Shown piece by piece: positions 25,713 to 34,300 of a stretch of DNA of 64,000 nt. The stretch's first letter is position 1. Each line of letters opens with the position of its first letter. Both the position numbers and the translations under genes were made by a program. Under the pieces are notes generated by a model, which had not been told where the DNA came from, ran no database searches, and worked only from the letters and a program-made list of their open reading frames with translations. Origin of the DNA: Microbacterium sp. MYb66 (GTDB lineage: Bacteria > Actinomycetota > Actinomycetes > Actinomycetales > Microbacteriaceae); the NCBI RefSeq assembly GCF_002979435.1, contig NZ_PCOV01000001.1, positions 496,001 through 560,000 of the forward strand, written 5' to 3'.

Positions 25713-26576
25713 CTACTCGCGGGAGACCGAGGCGGTCATGTGCTGGCCGGTCCGAGGGAGGGCCGTGACGTGGGCCGGGCCGTCATCGAGGGTGATGCCG
25801 GTGAAGGTCATCGGCAGGCCCTGGGCAGTCCATGGTGAGACGCGGTCCATGAGTTGAGCGTGGACGTGAGGTTCGCTGCTGTTGCCGGAGTTCCCGCAAC
25901 GAGCGATCTGCTCACCGGCGCGCACGGTCGCACCGACCGTCACTGCGAGCGAGCCTCGCTGCAGATGCGCCACCGTCGCGTACTCACCGTTCGCGCCGCG
26001 AATGGTGACGTGGTTTCCCAGGATGAACCCCGGGCCGCCGAGCTCGCGCACCGCTCCTTCGATCACCATGTAGACGAGAGCGAGCCCGCCCGATCGGGCC
26101 CGGTGGTCTCGCCTCCAGTCCGTCGCGCGCACGACCGTGCCATCGATCATCGCGCGCACCGGCTGCCCGAAAGCGGGGTAGTCGCGCGCCCGGCGCATCA
26201 CCGGGCCGTCGCCGAACGCCGGACGTCGGGTGTCGACCGGCTCATGCACGAGGTCGATGGCGAACGCCTGACCATAGAGGCGGATCCCGTGGCTGGGCAC
26301 CTTCGTGGCCGGGCTGTTCATGCCGAGCCACCGGCCGGACACCGGGGAGGCCAGCGTCGCGGGGTGCCGGGTGGGGATCAGGCGGGGACCGACGAAGACC
26401 AGCAGCACACTCACGGCGAGCACCCCGAGCGCGATGACGGCGATCACGCCGCGCCCTTGACGGGCGCCGTCCCCGAGCGGGATTCCGCTGGTGACGGCCA
26501 CGGCGATCAACGCGAGCGCTGCGACGGCGTATGCAGGGCCACGCACGCGATAGGCGGAGAGGAGAGCGCGCTTCAT
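25713..26576 (-). CDS. Membrane-anchored M23-like peptidase domain protein
   Basis: A 287-residue protein. Two hydrophobic segments near the N-terminus (AYAVAALALIAVAVTSG and GVIAVIALGVLAVSVLLVFVG) precede an outside domain resembling LytM/M23. That domain has QAFAIDL, a strand block GNHVTIRGANGEYATVAHL, the CGNSGNSSEPHVH segment with the HxH motif, and a Gly-rich loop. It may act on peptidoglycan, or may be a degenerate non-catalytic form. ATG 26576 overlaps the stop of the regulator gene (ATGA). Confidence 0.82.
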   Translation of the reverse strand: MKRALLSAYRVRGPAYAVAALALIAVAVTSGIPLGDGARQGRGVIAVIALGVLAVSVLLVFVGPRLIPTRHPATLASPVSGRWLGMNSPATKVPSHGIRLYGQAFAIDLVHEPVDTRRPAFGDGPVMRRARDYPAFGQPVRAMIDGTVVRATDWRRDHRARSGGLALVYMVIEGAVRELGGPGFILGNHVTIRGANGEYATVAHLQRGSLAVTVGATVRAGEQIARCGNSGNSSEPHVHAQLMDRVSPWTAQGLPMTFTGITLDDGPAHVTALPRTGQHMTASVSRE

Positions 26577-27097
26577 CGTTCGGCTCCGAGCATGCACACC
26601 AGCAGCGGCACGATACGTGCGGCCGGCACCTCGTAGCTTCCCCGTCCGCTCTGGCGTACCCACCCTGCCGATACGAGCTGGCGCAGGTGGTGATGCAGCT
26701 GACCGGTCGTTCCGAGTCCTTCGATGGCAGCCAGCTCCGACGTGGCGCTGGTCCCCGCAACGATGTGACGCAGCAGCTCGAGGCGGACGGGGTGTCCGAG
26801 TGCGGCGAAGACGGCCGTGCGGTCCGCCCAGGTCGTCTCGAGCTGTCCCGCGGTCCCGACGGTCTGCTGCCACGACACCGGCGCCCCCGTCGGAAGCGTC
26901 AGCGAGCCGACCAGCATGACCGCGCCCTCGACGGTGGATTCGTCGTCGGGGCGTCGGGTCACCAACCCGTTCAAGGCCCAGAAGCCTCCTTCGTCGAGGG
27001 CAGCGCTGCGGGATCCGCGGCGTGTCTCTTCCAGCGCTGCCACCCTCTCCGTCAGGGCGAGCAGCTCTTCACGGAGGTGTGAGATCTCATCGGTCAT
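26573..27097 (-). CDS. ArsR-like winged-helix regulator with N-terminal coiled coil
   Basis: A 174-residue regulator. The first 25 residues form a short coiled coil (ISHLREELLALTERVAALEE). The C-terminal half is a winged helix (VFAALGHPVRLELLRHIVAG, TTGQLHHHLRQLVSAGWV). The -10 box TATTAT lies six bases before the ATG inside a strong palindrome, implying a leaderless, autorepressed transcript. It is coupled to the M23-like protein, which it probably controls. No metal-binding cysteine cluster is seen. Confidence 0.82.
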   Translation of the reverse strand: MTDEISHLREELLALTERVAALEETRRGSRSAALDEGGFWALNGLVTRRPDDESTVEGAVMLVGSLTLPTGAPVSWQQTVGTAGQLETTWADRTAVFAALGHPVRLELLRHIVAGTSATSELAAIEGLGTTGQLHHHLRQLVSAGWVRQSGRGSYEVPAARIVPLLVCMLGAER

Positions 27098-27102
27098 GGT
27101 CG

Positions 27103-27126
27103 AATAATACGGTAGTACGTATTATC
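27103..27126. promoter_or_regulatory. Palindromic operator over the -10 box of the winged-helix regulator
   Basis: AATAATACG (27103-27111) and CGTATTATC (27118-27126) form a near-perfect dyad around GTAGTA. The minus-strand -10 TATTAT lies within the left arm, so a bound repressor would block polymerase directly. Likely the regulator's own site. Confidence 0.65.
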
Positions 27127-27141
27127 GGACCACGCGACGGA

Positions 27142-28464
27142 TCACGCTGTCTGGAAGGAGCGTTGCAGCAGCGGGCGGGTGGCCCATGTGGTGGCCCACA
27201 CCACGCCGATCCCGATCGAGACGACGGATGCGATGGTCAGCAAAGACACCGGTGCCGTGATCAGGGCGATGCCGACCAGCGGGAACACCAGAATCGCCGC
27301 CACCAGCGCTGACCCGATCGCCGTCACCAAGAGCGGAGACATGATCGCACGGCGTCGGGCGCGGTCCACGGTCTCGAGGGGCACTCCCAGGTGATGCAGA
27401 CTGCGGTGCAGCTCGCTCTGATCGAGCACCTCTGATGCCTGGTTGACCCCGACGGACGCCGCCACCATGAGGAATGAGCCGATGAGGGTGATGATGAGGC
27501 CGGTTCGGATGTCGTCCGCCAGTGCGATGTCCGATGCTGCGGCGTCGGGCGTGCTCATCACGTTCAGCAGCGCGACCCCGGTGCCGGCGAAGACGGCCAT
27601 GAAGCTCGCCATCGCGATGCCACCCACCTGCCGCCAGGCCGCCTTGGGGGAGTCCAGAACGATGCGGGCGGCGAGCAGGCGTTCCGGTCGCTCGGCCCTG
27701 CGGAGCTGGCGCGATGCCGAGACCTTGAGCACCCAGGGTCCGACCATGTTCAACACGGCCAGCGCCGCACCGAACAGTCCGGCGAGGACGACGATCGTCA
27801 GCACGACTCCGCCGACCGAAGGGAACACCTTGATCAGCACGAAGGCGATCGCGATGGCACCTGCGGCGAGCACGGCTCGAATCCAGTGCACCTTCGGAAC
27901 ATCGGCGCGAGTGCGCACGCCGAGGGGGGACACCACGACGCGACGAAGACCGATGACGGCGCTGGTGGCCGCGAGCGCGAGCACAGCGGTGAAGACGACC
28001 GCAGTCTGCAGGGGAGGAAGAACGACGGCCGCGAAGCCGAGTGCTTCACCTCGGAACGGGATCAGGCCGATCAGCGGGCTGATGGCGACGTGGCCGATGA
28101 CGCCGGCGATCGCGCCGACAGCGGCGACGAGGGCCGACTCCGCGACGGTGGCAGCCGTGACACCTGCCGGTGACACGCCGAGTAGACGGAGGGTGGAGAG
28201 TCGCTCATCACGTCGGCGCGCGGAGAGCCGCGCCGCCGCGCCGCCGAGGGACATCAGCGGCACGACCAGCAGCACGAGGGCGACGGCTGCGAGCGCCTGG
28301 TAGAGAGGCGCATACTCGTCGGTCCAGCCCCAGAAGGACTGCGCGCCACCGACGACCGTGAGGACCAGCGTCGTCACGACGCCGAAGGCGACGACGGGCA
28401 GCGCGAGAACGCTGTTCTGTCCGGGGGCCGGTCGCAGAAGGAGGGCCAGGACGCTGCGGTTCAT
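27142..28464 (-). CDS. ABC transporter permease (FtsX/MacB type)
   Basis: A 440-residue membrane protein with two FtsX-like halves and about eight to ten hydrophobic segments (for example VVAFGVVTTLVLTVVGGAQ, VALVLLVVPLMSLGGAAA, SPLLVTAIGSALVAAILVF). Such permeases act with a LolD/MacB-type ATPase in mechanotransmission or export, often of peptides. ATG 28464 overlaps the ATPase stop (ATGA), so the pair form one transporter. The substrate is unknown. Confidence 0.85.
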   Translation of the reverse strand: MNRSVLALLLRPAPGQNSVLALPVVAFGVVTTLVLTVVGGAQSFWGWTDEYAPLYQALAAVALVLLVVPLMSLGGAAARLSARRRDERLSTLRLLGVSPAGVTAATVAESALVAAVGAIAGVIGHVAISPLIGLIPFRGEALGFAAVVLPPLQTAVVFTAVLALAATSAVIGLRRVVVSPLGVRTRADVPKVHWIRAVLAAGAIAIAFVLIKVFPSVGGVVLTIVVLAGLFGAALAVLNMVGPWVLKVSASRQLRRAERPERLLAARIVLDSPKAAWRQVGGIAMASFMAVFAGTGVALLNVMSTPDAAASDIALADDIRTGLIITLIGSFLMVAASVGVNQASEVLDQSELHRSLHHLGVPLETVDRARRRAIMSPLLVTAIGSALVAAILVFPLVGIALITAPVSLLTIASVVSIGIGVVWATTWATRPLLQRSFQTA

Positions 28465-29156
28465 GCGGCCACCGCCGAGGAGATGATGCGTCCGTCGCGC
28501 ACGGCGATCGTGCGCGTGCAGCGTGCCGCGACGTCGGGGTCGTGTGTGACCACCACGAGCGTGCGTCCCTGTCCGGTCGTCGACCAGAGGAGGGCGTCCA
28601 TGACCTCGGAGGAGGTGGTCGAGTCGAGGGCACCCGTCGGCTCGTCGGCGAACACCAGTTCCGCGCCGGTCGCCTGAGCGCGGGCGATCGCGACGCGCTG
28701 GGCCTGCCCACCGGAGAGTTCGCCGATCCGACGGTCTTCCATCCCGGCGAGTCCGAGCGCGGCAAGCCACGATGCCGCGTGCTGCACGGCGTCCTGGCGC
28801 CGGATGCCGTTGATCATCGAGGCGAGGGCCACGTTCTCCACGGCTGTGAGCTCGGGGATCAGCAGTCCCTGCTGGAAGACGAAGCCGAATCGCTCCCGAC
28901 GCAGGCGGGAACGGGCGGATTCGCCGAGGCCGGTGATCTCGATCGGGGCGCCTTCGGCAGGGCGGAAGACGACGGTCCCGGCATCGGGCGCGGTGATTCC
29001 GGCCAGGACGTGCAGGAGGGTCGTCTTTCCTGAGCCGGATGCTCCCATGATCGCGACAGACTCCCCGCGATGGATGGCGAGGTCGACGCCGGCGAGTGCG
29101 CGCGTCGACCCGAAGTTCTTGGTGAGGGCATGGGCTTCGATCACGGGGATGTTCAT
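28461..29156 (-). CDS. ABC transporter ATP-binding protein (LolD/MacB type)
   Basis: A 231-residue ATPase. Walker A GASGSGKTT, Q-loop FVFQQGL, signature LSGGQAQRVA, Walker B LVFADEPTGALD and H-loop VVTHDP are complete. ATG 29156 starts at the family-typical NIPVIEAHALTKNFG. An upstream in-frame extension is low in homology and was not used. It energises the FtsX-type permease coupled downstream. Confidence 0.93.
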   Translation of the reverse strand: MNIPVIEAHALTKNFGSTRALAGVDLAIHRGESVAIMGASGSGKTTLLHVLAGITAPDAGTVVFRPAEGAPIEITGLGESARSRLRRERFGFVFQQGLLIPELTAVENVALASMINGIRRQDAVQHAASWLAALGLAGMEDRRIGELSGGQAQRVAIARAQATGAELVFADEPTGALDSTTSSEVMDALLWSTTGQGRTLVVVTHDPDVAARCTRTIAVRDGRIISSAVAA

Positions 29157-29256
29157 GATTCCAGCCTCGTCATCCGGCCGCCCGGTGTCGTCGGCCAGGC
29201 GGATGACGGGTGCGGACCCGAGGTCATCCCCGAGAATGAGATCGGGTCCGCCTTCG

Positions 29257-30336
29257 TCAGATCTTCTTCTGCCACGCCCCCGCATACGACACGGGGCGGA
29301 AGCCGATCGCCTCGTTGATGTCGAGCATGGGCCGGTTCTCCTCGGCGTTGAAGGTGGAGACGACGGTCGAGCGGGGCATCAGCTCGCGCCACCGCAGGAG
29401 GTTCGCGCACTTGACGATCGTGCCGAGCCGGTGCCCGCGGTGGTGCTTCGACACGAGGGTTCCGAACTGGTGGGTGACGCCGGTGCGATCCGCCGCGATC
29501 AGCAGCTCGTTGTAGGCCACCAGCACTCCGGTCGGCACGTGCTCCACGGCGACCACCGAGACGGCCTGACCGGCGCCGAGAAGCCTCGCCTCGCGGCGCA
29601 CGACGCGCTCGGCATCCCAGCTCTCCTCCGGGAAGTCCATGTCGCCGCTGGGAGCATCCGTCGAAAGGCGCGCGAGCACGGCTGCAAAGCCTTCTCGGCG
29701 TTCGGGCGGCGTGGGCATGTTCCATGCGATGATCCGATAGTCGGGGCCGGCGAACACGGTCGCCTCCTCGAGAGCGGTGCGAAGCGGGGTGGGGTCAGCA
29801 CGCAGGTCGTACTCGCTGTTGCGCTCGACCTGCTCGAGGACGAAACCGTTCGCCGCGGCCAGATCGGACAGCGGGGTCGCGGGGATACGACCCCAGCCGG
29901 TGCGCGGAACGAGCATCCGGTCGCTCTCCACCGGCCGGTGCAAGCTCCAGATCTGCAGGATGCTCCGTCCGCGTGCGCGCGCCTCCACCTCGGCGCGGGC
30001 CAGAAGAGCGTCTTCGATACCGCGACCCCAGTGCGCCTCCGGCACCAGCAGGTCGATCTCGGCGGCGCGCGCATCGGTCTCCTGGGCGAGGGAGACGGTG
30101 ACCATCCCCACGATGTCGTCGCCGGCACGAGCGACGAATCCGAGGTCGAGTGAGTCGGTCTGATCCTGCCAGTCCGGCAGCATCTGCACGGCATCCGGCG
30201 CGAGGTCGGGGAGCCCGACCTGCTCGTCGCAGACGCGCCGGTTGAGTTCTCCGTATGCGCGGAAGTCCGCGGCGTCGTCGTCGTCCAGGGAGACCGGCAC
30301 GATAAGCGGGGTGATCGTCGGTTCGGTGGTCGTCAT
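29257..30336 (-). CDS. Double-domain GNAT acetyltransferase
   Basis: A 359-residue protein with two GNAT folds: one around residues 60-140 (VARAGDDIVGMVTVSL, EAHWGRGIEDALL) and a second around 235-350 (QFGTLVSKHHRGHRLGTIVK, with the RxxGxG acetyl-CoA loop, and NRPMLDINEAIGFRPV). The tandem form resembles mycothiol synthase-like and aminoglycoside-acetyltransferase-like proteins, but the substrate is unknown. ATG 30336 overlaps the stop of a nine-codon mini-ORF (ATGA), and AAGGAA also lies about eight bases upstream. Confidence 0.85.
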   Translation of the reverse strand: MTTTEPTITPLIVPVSLDDDDAADFRAYGELNRRVCDEQVGLPDLAPDAVQMLPDWQDQTDSLDLGFVARAGDDIVGMVTVSLAQETDARAAEIDLLVPEAHWGRGIEDALLARAEVEARARGRSILQIWSLHRPVESDRMLVPRTGWGRIPATPLSDLAAANGFVLEQVERNSEYDLRADPTPLRTALEEATVFAGPDYRIIAWNMPTPPERREGFAAVLARLSTDAPSGDMDFPEESWDAERVVRREARLLGAGQAVSVVAVEHVPTGVLVAYNELLIAADRTGVTHQFGTLVSKHHRGHRLGTIVKCANLLRWRELMPRSTVVSTFNAEENRPMLDINEAIGFRPVSYAGAWQKKI

Positions 30337-30362
30337 GTCATTTCCTTCGTGCGGGCGTGCAT
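30333..30362 (-). CDS. Nine-codon ORF coupled to the GNAT gene
   Basis: ATG at 30362 encodes MHARTKEMT and ends in a TGA that overlaps the GNAT start codon (ATGA). AAGGAG (30377-30372 on the minus strand) is nine bases upstream. That SD lies in the 3' arm of a hairpin (30368-30389). It may only serve to bring ribosomes to the GNAT start. Whether the peptide matters is unknown. Confidence 0.4.
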   Translation of the reverse strand: MHARTKEMT

Positions 30363-30367
30363 GTTGC

Positions 30368-30389
30368 GCGACTCCTTCTGCGGAGTCGC
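30368..30389 (-). promoter_or_regulatory. Hairpin that hides the ribosome-binding site ahead of the GNAT gene
   Basis: GCGACTCC and GGAGTCGC form a perfect eight-base stem around a six-base loop. On the mRNA (minus strand) the AAGGAG ribosome-binding sequence of the mini-ORF falls across the loop and 3' arm. Closing the hairpin would reduce initiation at the mini-ORF and, through coupling, at the GNAT gene. Confidence 0.45.
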
Positions 30390-30505
30390 CGGGGAACGGA
30401 GGGAGAAAGATCCCGGTGTGGACAGGGTTGCCACCCCGGACCCGTCCGCGGGCGAGGCGTGCGGGTCCGGAGGGGCTGGCGGTGCCACGCATGATCGGCG
30501 GAATG

Positions 30506-30790
30506 TCAGCGCATCCCGCGCTGCATGTCGTACGTCAGCAGTGCGTACGACTCCGCAGCGGAGCGGTGACGCTGTTCGCCGAGCAGAAGCAGGTCTGCCG
30601 GATCGATGTACAGGCCGCGGCGGTGCCGCTGCGGACGCTGCGCCCTCTGGAACAGCCAGAGACCGAACCGGAGGGAGAGACGGTCTGCGAGCGCGAGGCG
30701 GCGCAGTTCGTCGGGGCGGGGGATCTGGAGGACCTCGCGGTCCTCGATATCGGGCGGGTGGGTGGTGCTGCGAGACAGCGTGTCGTTCAC
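30506..30790 (-). CDS. Small hypothetical protein (94 residues)
   Basis: A GTG start at 30790 is preceded by AAGGAA seven bases upstream. The product has a charged N-terminus, then a basic amphipathic segment (ELRRLALADRLSLRFGLWLFQRAQRPQR) read here as a possible membrane-surface helix, and an acidic/neutral C-terminus (YIDPADLLLLGEQRHR). I do not recognise a named family, but the SD, the codon choice and the position in a promoter-driven unit make it a plausible gene. It lies between the 37-residue ORF and the GNAT gene. Confidence 0.62.
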   Translation of the reverse strand: MNDTLSRSTTHPPDIEDREVLQIPRPDELRRLALADRLSLRFGLWLFQRAQRPQRHRRGLYIDPADLLLLGEQRHRSAAESYALLTYDMQRGMR

Positions 30791-31014
30791 GACGGTTCCT
30801 TCGAAAGGGTGGTGGGTGTGGATCCGGACGCACCTCGCGTCGACTGCGGGAGCAGTGGAGGAGGGTGCGGAAGGATGCGGCGCATCGGCTCCGCGGAGTG
30901 CGGCGCCGAGGGCGGCGGGATATCCATGAAACTGCGAGCGCAGATCAGAGGGTGGGGCGCGGATGAGCGGAGCCGAGACGGTCCACTACCGGTCCGGATT
31001 CTCGGTGTGCGGCT

Positions 31015-31128
31015 CTACGAGAGCGCGCTGATGCGGACGCCGGCGGTTACCGAGAACGCAGAGCGCGGCGCGAGATGCGCGGGCGCGGCGAGGCGAGTGG
31101 CCTGTGCGGTGAGCTGAGTCATAATCAT
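31015..31128 (-). CDS. 37-residue small ORF with a perfect Shine-Dalgarno
   Basis: ATG 31128 has AAAGGAGG six bases upstream, the best ribosome-binding site in this part of the window, and a strong promoter lies just beyond. The product starts MIMTQLTAQATRLAAPAH, is rich in Ala, Ser and Leu, and ends in VRISALS. It has no recognised domain. It could be a small protein in its own right or a leader peptide for the downstream genes. Confidence 0.55.
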   Translation of the reverse strand: MIMTQLTAQATRLAAPAHLAPRSAFSVTAGVRISALS

Positions 31129-31162
31129 CGGTAACCTCCTTTCGTGTGGCGATCCGGAGGAA

Positions 31163-31192
31163 ACCGTAGCGAACGGATGAGGCCGACGTCAA
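31163..31192 (-). promoter_or_regulatory. Strong sigma-70-type promoter of the small-ORF/GNAT unit
   Basis: On the minus strand TTGACG (31192-31187) and TACGGT (31168-31163) are separated by 18 bases. Transcription would start near 31156, leaving a leader of about 28 bases before the 37-residue ORF. This is one of the clearest -35/-10 pairs in the window. Confidence 0.7.
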
Positions 31193-31279
31193 GCATCGCC
31201 GTCGCATACCGGCGTGTCGCTGCGCCGGCGGGTTCGACGCTCGTCCGCGCGGGATGACGGTTGTCGCCCGGGATTCCGG

Positions 31280-31330
31280 TAGCGTAGCCGCGTGATTCTC
31301 CCCGGACGAGCGGTGCCCGCATGCATCTGA
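31280..31330 (+). promoter_or_regulatory. -10 box and 12-codon upstream ORF overlapping the smc start
   Basis: TAGCGT (31280-31285) is followed after six bases by GTG 31292, which opens a 12-codon frame ending in TGA at 31328-31330. The smc ATG (31321) lies inside this frame in another register. By the leaderless pattern of this genome the mRNA would start at the GTG, so ribosomes may first read the short ORF and then reinitiate at smc. Confidence 0.4.
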
Positions 31331-34300
31331 AGAGCCTGACGCTCAAAGGGTTCAAGTCGTTCGCGCAGCCGACGAGCTTCGTGTTCGAACCCGGCGTCAC
31401 CTGCATCGTCGGGCCCAACGGATCCGGCAAGTCGAATGTCGTCGACGCGCTCGCCTGGGTCATGGGTGAGCAGGGCGCGAAGACTTTGCGCGGCGGCAAG
31501 ATGGAGGATGTCATCTTCGCCGGCACGTCGACGCGCGGCCCGCTCGGGCGCGCCGAGGTGCAGCTCACGATCGACAACGCCGACGGTGCACTGCCGATCG
31601 AGTACGCCGAGGTGACGATCAGCCGCACGCTCTTCCGCAACGGCTCCAGCGAGTATGCGATCAACGGCGAGGGATGCCGACTCCTGGATGTGCAGGAACT
31701 CCTCAGCGATTCGGGCCTGGGGCGCGAGATGCACGTCATCGTCGGTCAGGGGCGTCTGGATACCGTCCTGCAGGCATCACCCGAGGACCGTCGCGGATTC
31801 ATCGAGGAGGCAGCCGGAATCCTCAAGCATCGGCGGCGCAAGGAGAAGACGCTCCGCAAGCTCGATGCGATGGAGACCAACCTCACGCGCCTCAGCGACC
31901 TGGCCGGGGAGATCCGACGTCAGTTGAAGCCCCTGGGACGTCAGGCCGAGATCGCGCGCGAAGCGCAGACCATCGCCGCCGTCGTCAGAGACGCCAAGGC
32001 GCGCATCTTCGCCGACGATGTCGTCGCCCTGCGGGCGGCGCTCGCTGATCACACGCGCACCGAGAACGAACGCCATACGGAGCGGCTCGTGCTCTCGGAC
32101 CAAGCCGAGACGGTGCGTGCGAACATCGCTCGGCTCGAGCAGGATCAGAACTCGGTGGCCGTGGACCGCGCGCGAAGCGTCGCATTCGCACTGGAGCAGG
32201 TGCAGGAGCGGATGCGCGGTCTGTACACGCTCGCCAATCAGCGCCTCGCGCTCCTCGGCTCCGAGGACGACGACGCGGCAGTGACCTCGGTGACCGTCAC
32301 GCAGAGCACCATCGATGAGGCGAAGGACGAGATCGACGTGATCTCGGCGGGCCTGGGCGATGCGCAGGATGCGGCCGCGTCGGCGAGCCGCGAGGTGGTC
32401 CACGCCCGCGCCGAACTGGACACCCTCGACGTGGACATCGCCGAGCAGAGCGCGCTGGTCTCGGAGTACGACATGCGGCTGTCGGCACTGCGCGGAACAG
32501 CGGATGCGGCCGCCTCGGCCCTCGCTGCGGTGCGGGGTGCGGTGCTCCGACAGGAGAACGCACTCGAAGCCGCGCACGCGCGCAGGCGAGAGGCCACCGA
32601 AGCGCTCGAGGCGATCGAAGACGCCGAAGCGCCCGAAGGCACCGCCGTCGAGCACGCGGCCGCGTACGACAGCGCTCAGCGAGCCGCCTCGGCAGCGGAG
32701 GCGGAGCGAGAGGCGCTGCGCGAACGTCTGCACGCCGCGGAGCGCGAGGTCGACTCGTTGACCGCGAAGGCCGCTGCGCTGAGCAGCGCCCTCGCCTTGT
32801 CCGGTGGTGCGGCCGAGATCGTGAAAACCGGCGGCCAGGGCGTGCGAGGCCTCGTCGGCGACGCCGTGCAGGTGCGCGCCGGCTATGAGGCCGCCATCGC
32901 GGCCGTCCTCGGCCCCCTCGCCGAGGGCGTGCTCATCGACACCGCGGCCGACGCGTTCAGGTTGGCAGCCGAATCCGCGGAGCAGCACAGGGGAATCGTC
33001 GACTTCGTCGTCGCCGATGCGCGACGCCCCGAACCCGTCCGCTCTCCGATCGAGGGGATCACACCCGCTGTCGAGACCGTGACCGCCCCCGATGGCGTGC
33101 TCGGCGTGCTCTCGCACGTCCTGATCGCGGACGACCTGGATGCTGCCCGGAAGGCGCGAATCGCCCTGGATGCCGCGGGGGACACCTCGACGACCATCGT
33201 CACCGTCGGAGGAGACGTGGTCACGGCGCAGACGCTACGGACCGGCTCCGGGGGAGAGCGCTCGCGTCTGGAGCTGGCGGCCGAGCGGGACGCGGCGGCC
33301 GAGCGGCTCGCCGAGATCCAGATCGTCGTCGACTCCCTCCGCGAAGCCCGCGAGGACGCGAACGAGGCAGTCGAGACCACGAGACGCCAGGCCAAAGACG
33401 CGCTGCGGGCGCTCCGTGAGCACGATGCCGCCCTCGCGACGCATGCGGAGCAGGTGAACCGCGTCACGGTGCGCCATGAGTCCGCCGTTGCCGAGTGCGA
33501 GCGGCTCGAGGCGGGGCTCGCACAGGCACAGGCCGCCGTGTCCGACGCCGAGACCAAGGCGCAGACCGCGAAGGCCGCGCTGGACGATGCGATCGCGGCT
33601 CCGCGCCCGGTGCTCGACGCCTCCGCCCGGGACGGTCTTCTCGAAGCGCTCGAGCTCGCCCGGGAGGGTGAGGTCCGCGCGAGGCTCGAGATCGAGACGC
33701 TCCGGGAGCGCGTCCGCGCGGCCCAGGCCAGGGTCGTGAGTCTCGAACGTCAGCGGGAGCACGAGCGGGATGCGGCGGCGGAGGCGGCTCGGAGAGCCGT
33801 GATCCGTCGTGCGCAGCGCGAGGCCGCATCCGGAGTCGCGGCTGAGCTTCCGCGCATCCTCGACTCGCTCGACCGGTCCGTCACCGAGGCGCGGGTTGTT
33901 CTCGGAGAAGCGGAGTCAGCACGGTCGGCTCAGAACGAGGAGCTCGTCGGCCTCCGAGCGCAGGAGACCTCCCTGCGGGAGCGCCTGGCCGGACTCACCG
34001 AGAGTGTGCACGGACTCGAACTGCAGATTCACGAGAAGAAGCTGCACCTGAACAGCCTGCTCGAGCGGGTGTCCTCCGAGTTGGCGCTGGATGAAGATAT
34101 TCTCGTTGCGGAATATGGTCCCGACCAGCTGGTTCCTCGTGATCCGGGGGTGGAGCCCGATGGCGACGAGGTGCTCGAGGACACAGCCATTCCCTTTGAC
34201 CGACGCATTCAACAGCGTCGGCTCGCCGAGGCGGAGCGCAAGCTGGCGCAACTGGGGCGGGTGAATCCGTTGGCGCTCGAGGAGTTCGCCGCACTCGAGC

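Noticed and set aside
30790..30927. A proline-rich minus-strand ORF of about 45 codons ending in a GTGA overlap with the 94-residue ORF.
   Set aside because: It has no ribosome-binding site and low complexity, and the overlap is likely chance.
29257..31130. Plus-strand open frames opposite the GNAT and small-ORF unit.
   Set aside because: The promoter, SD sequences and GNAT motifs are all on the minus strand. The plus-strand frames lack starts with SD and have no domain.
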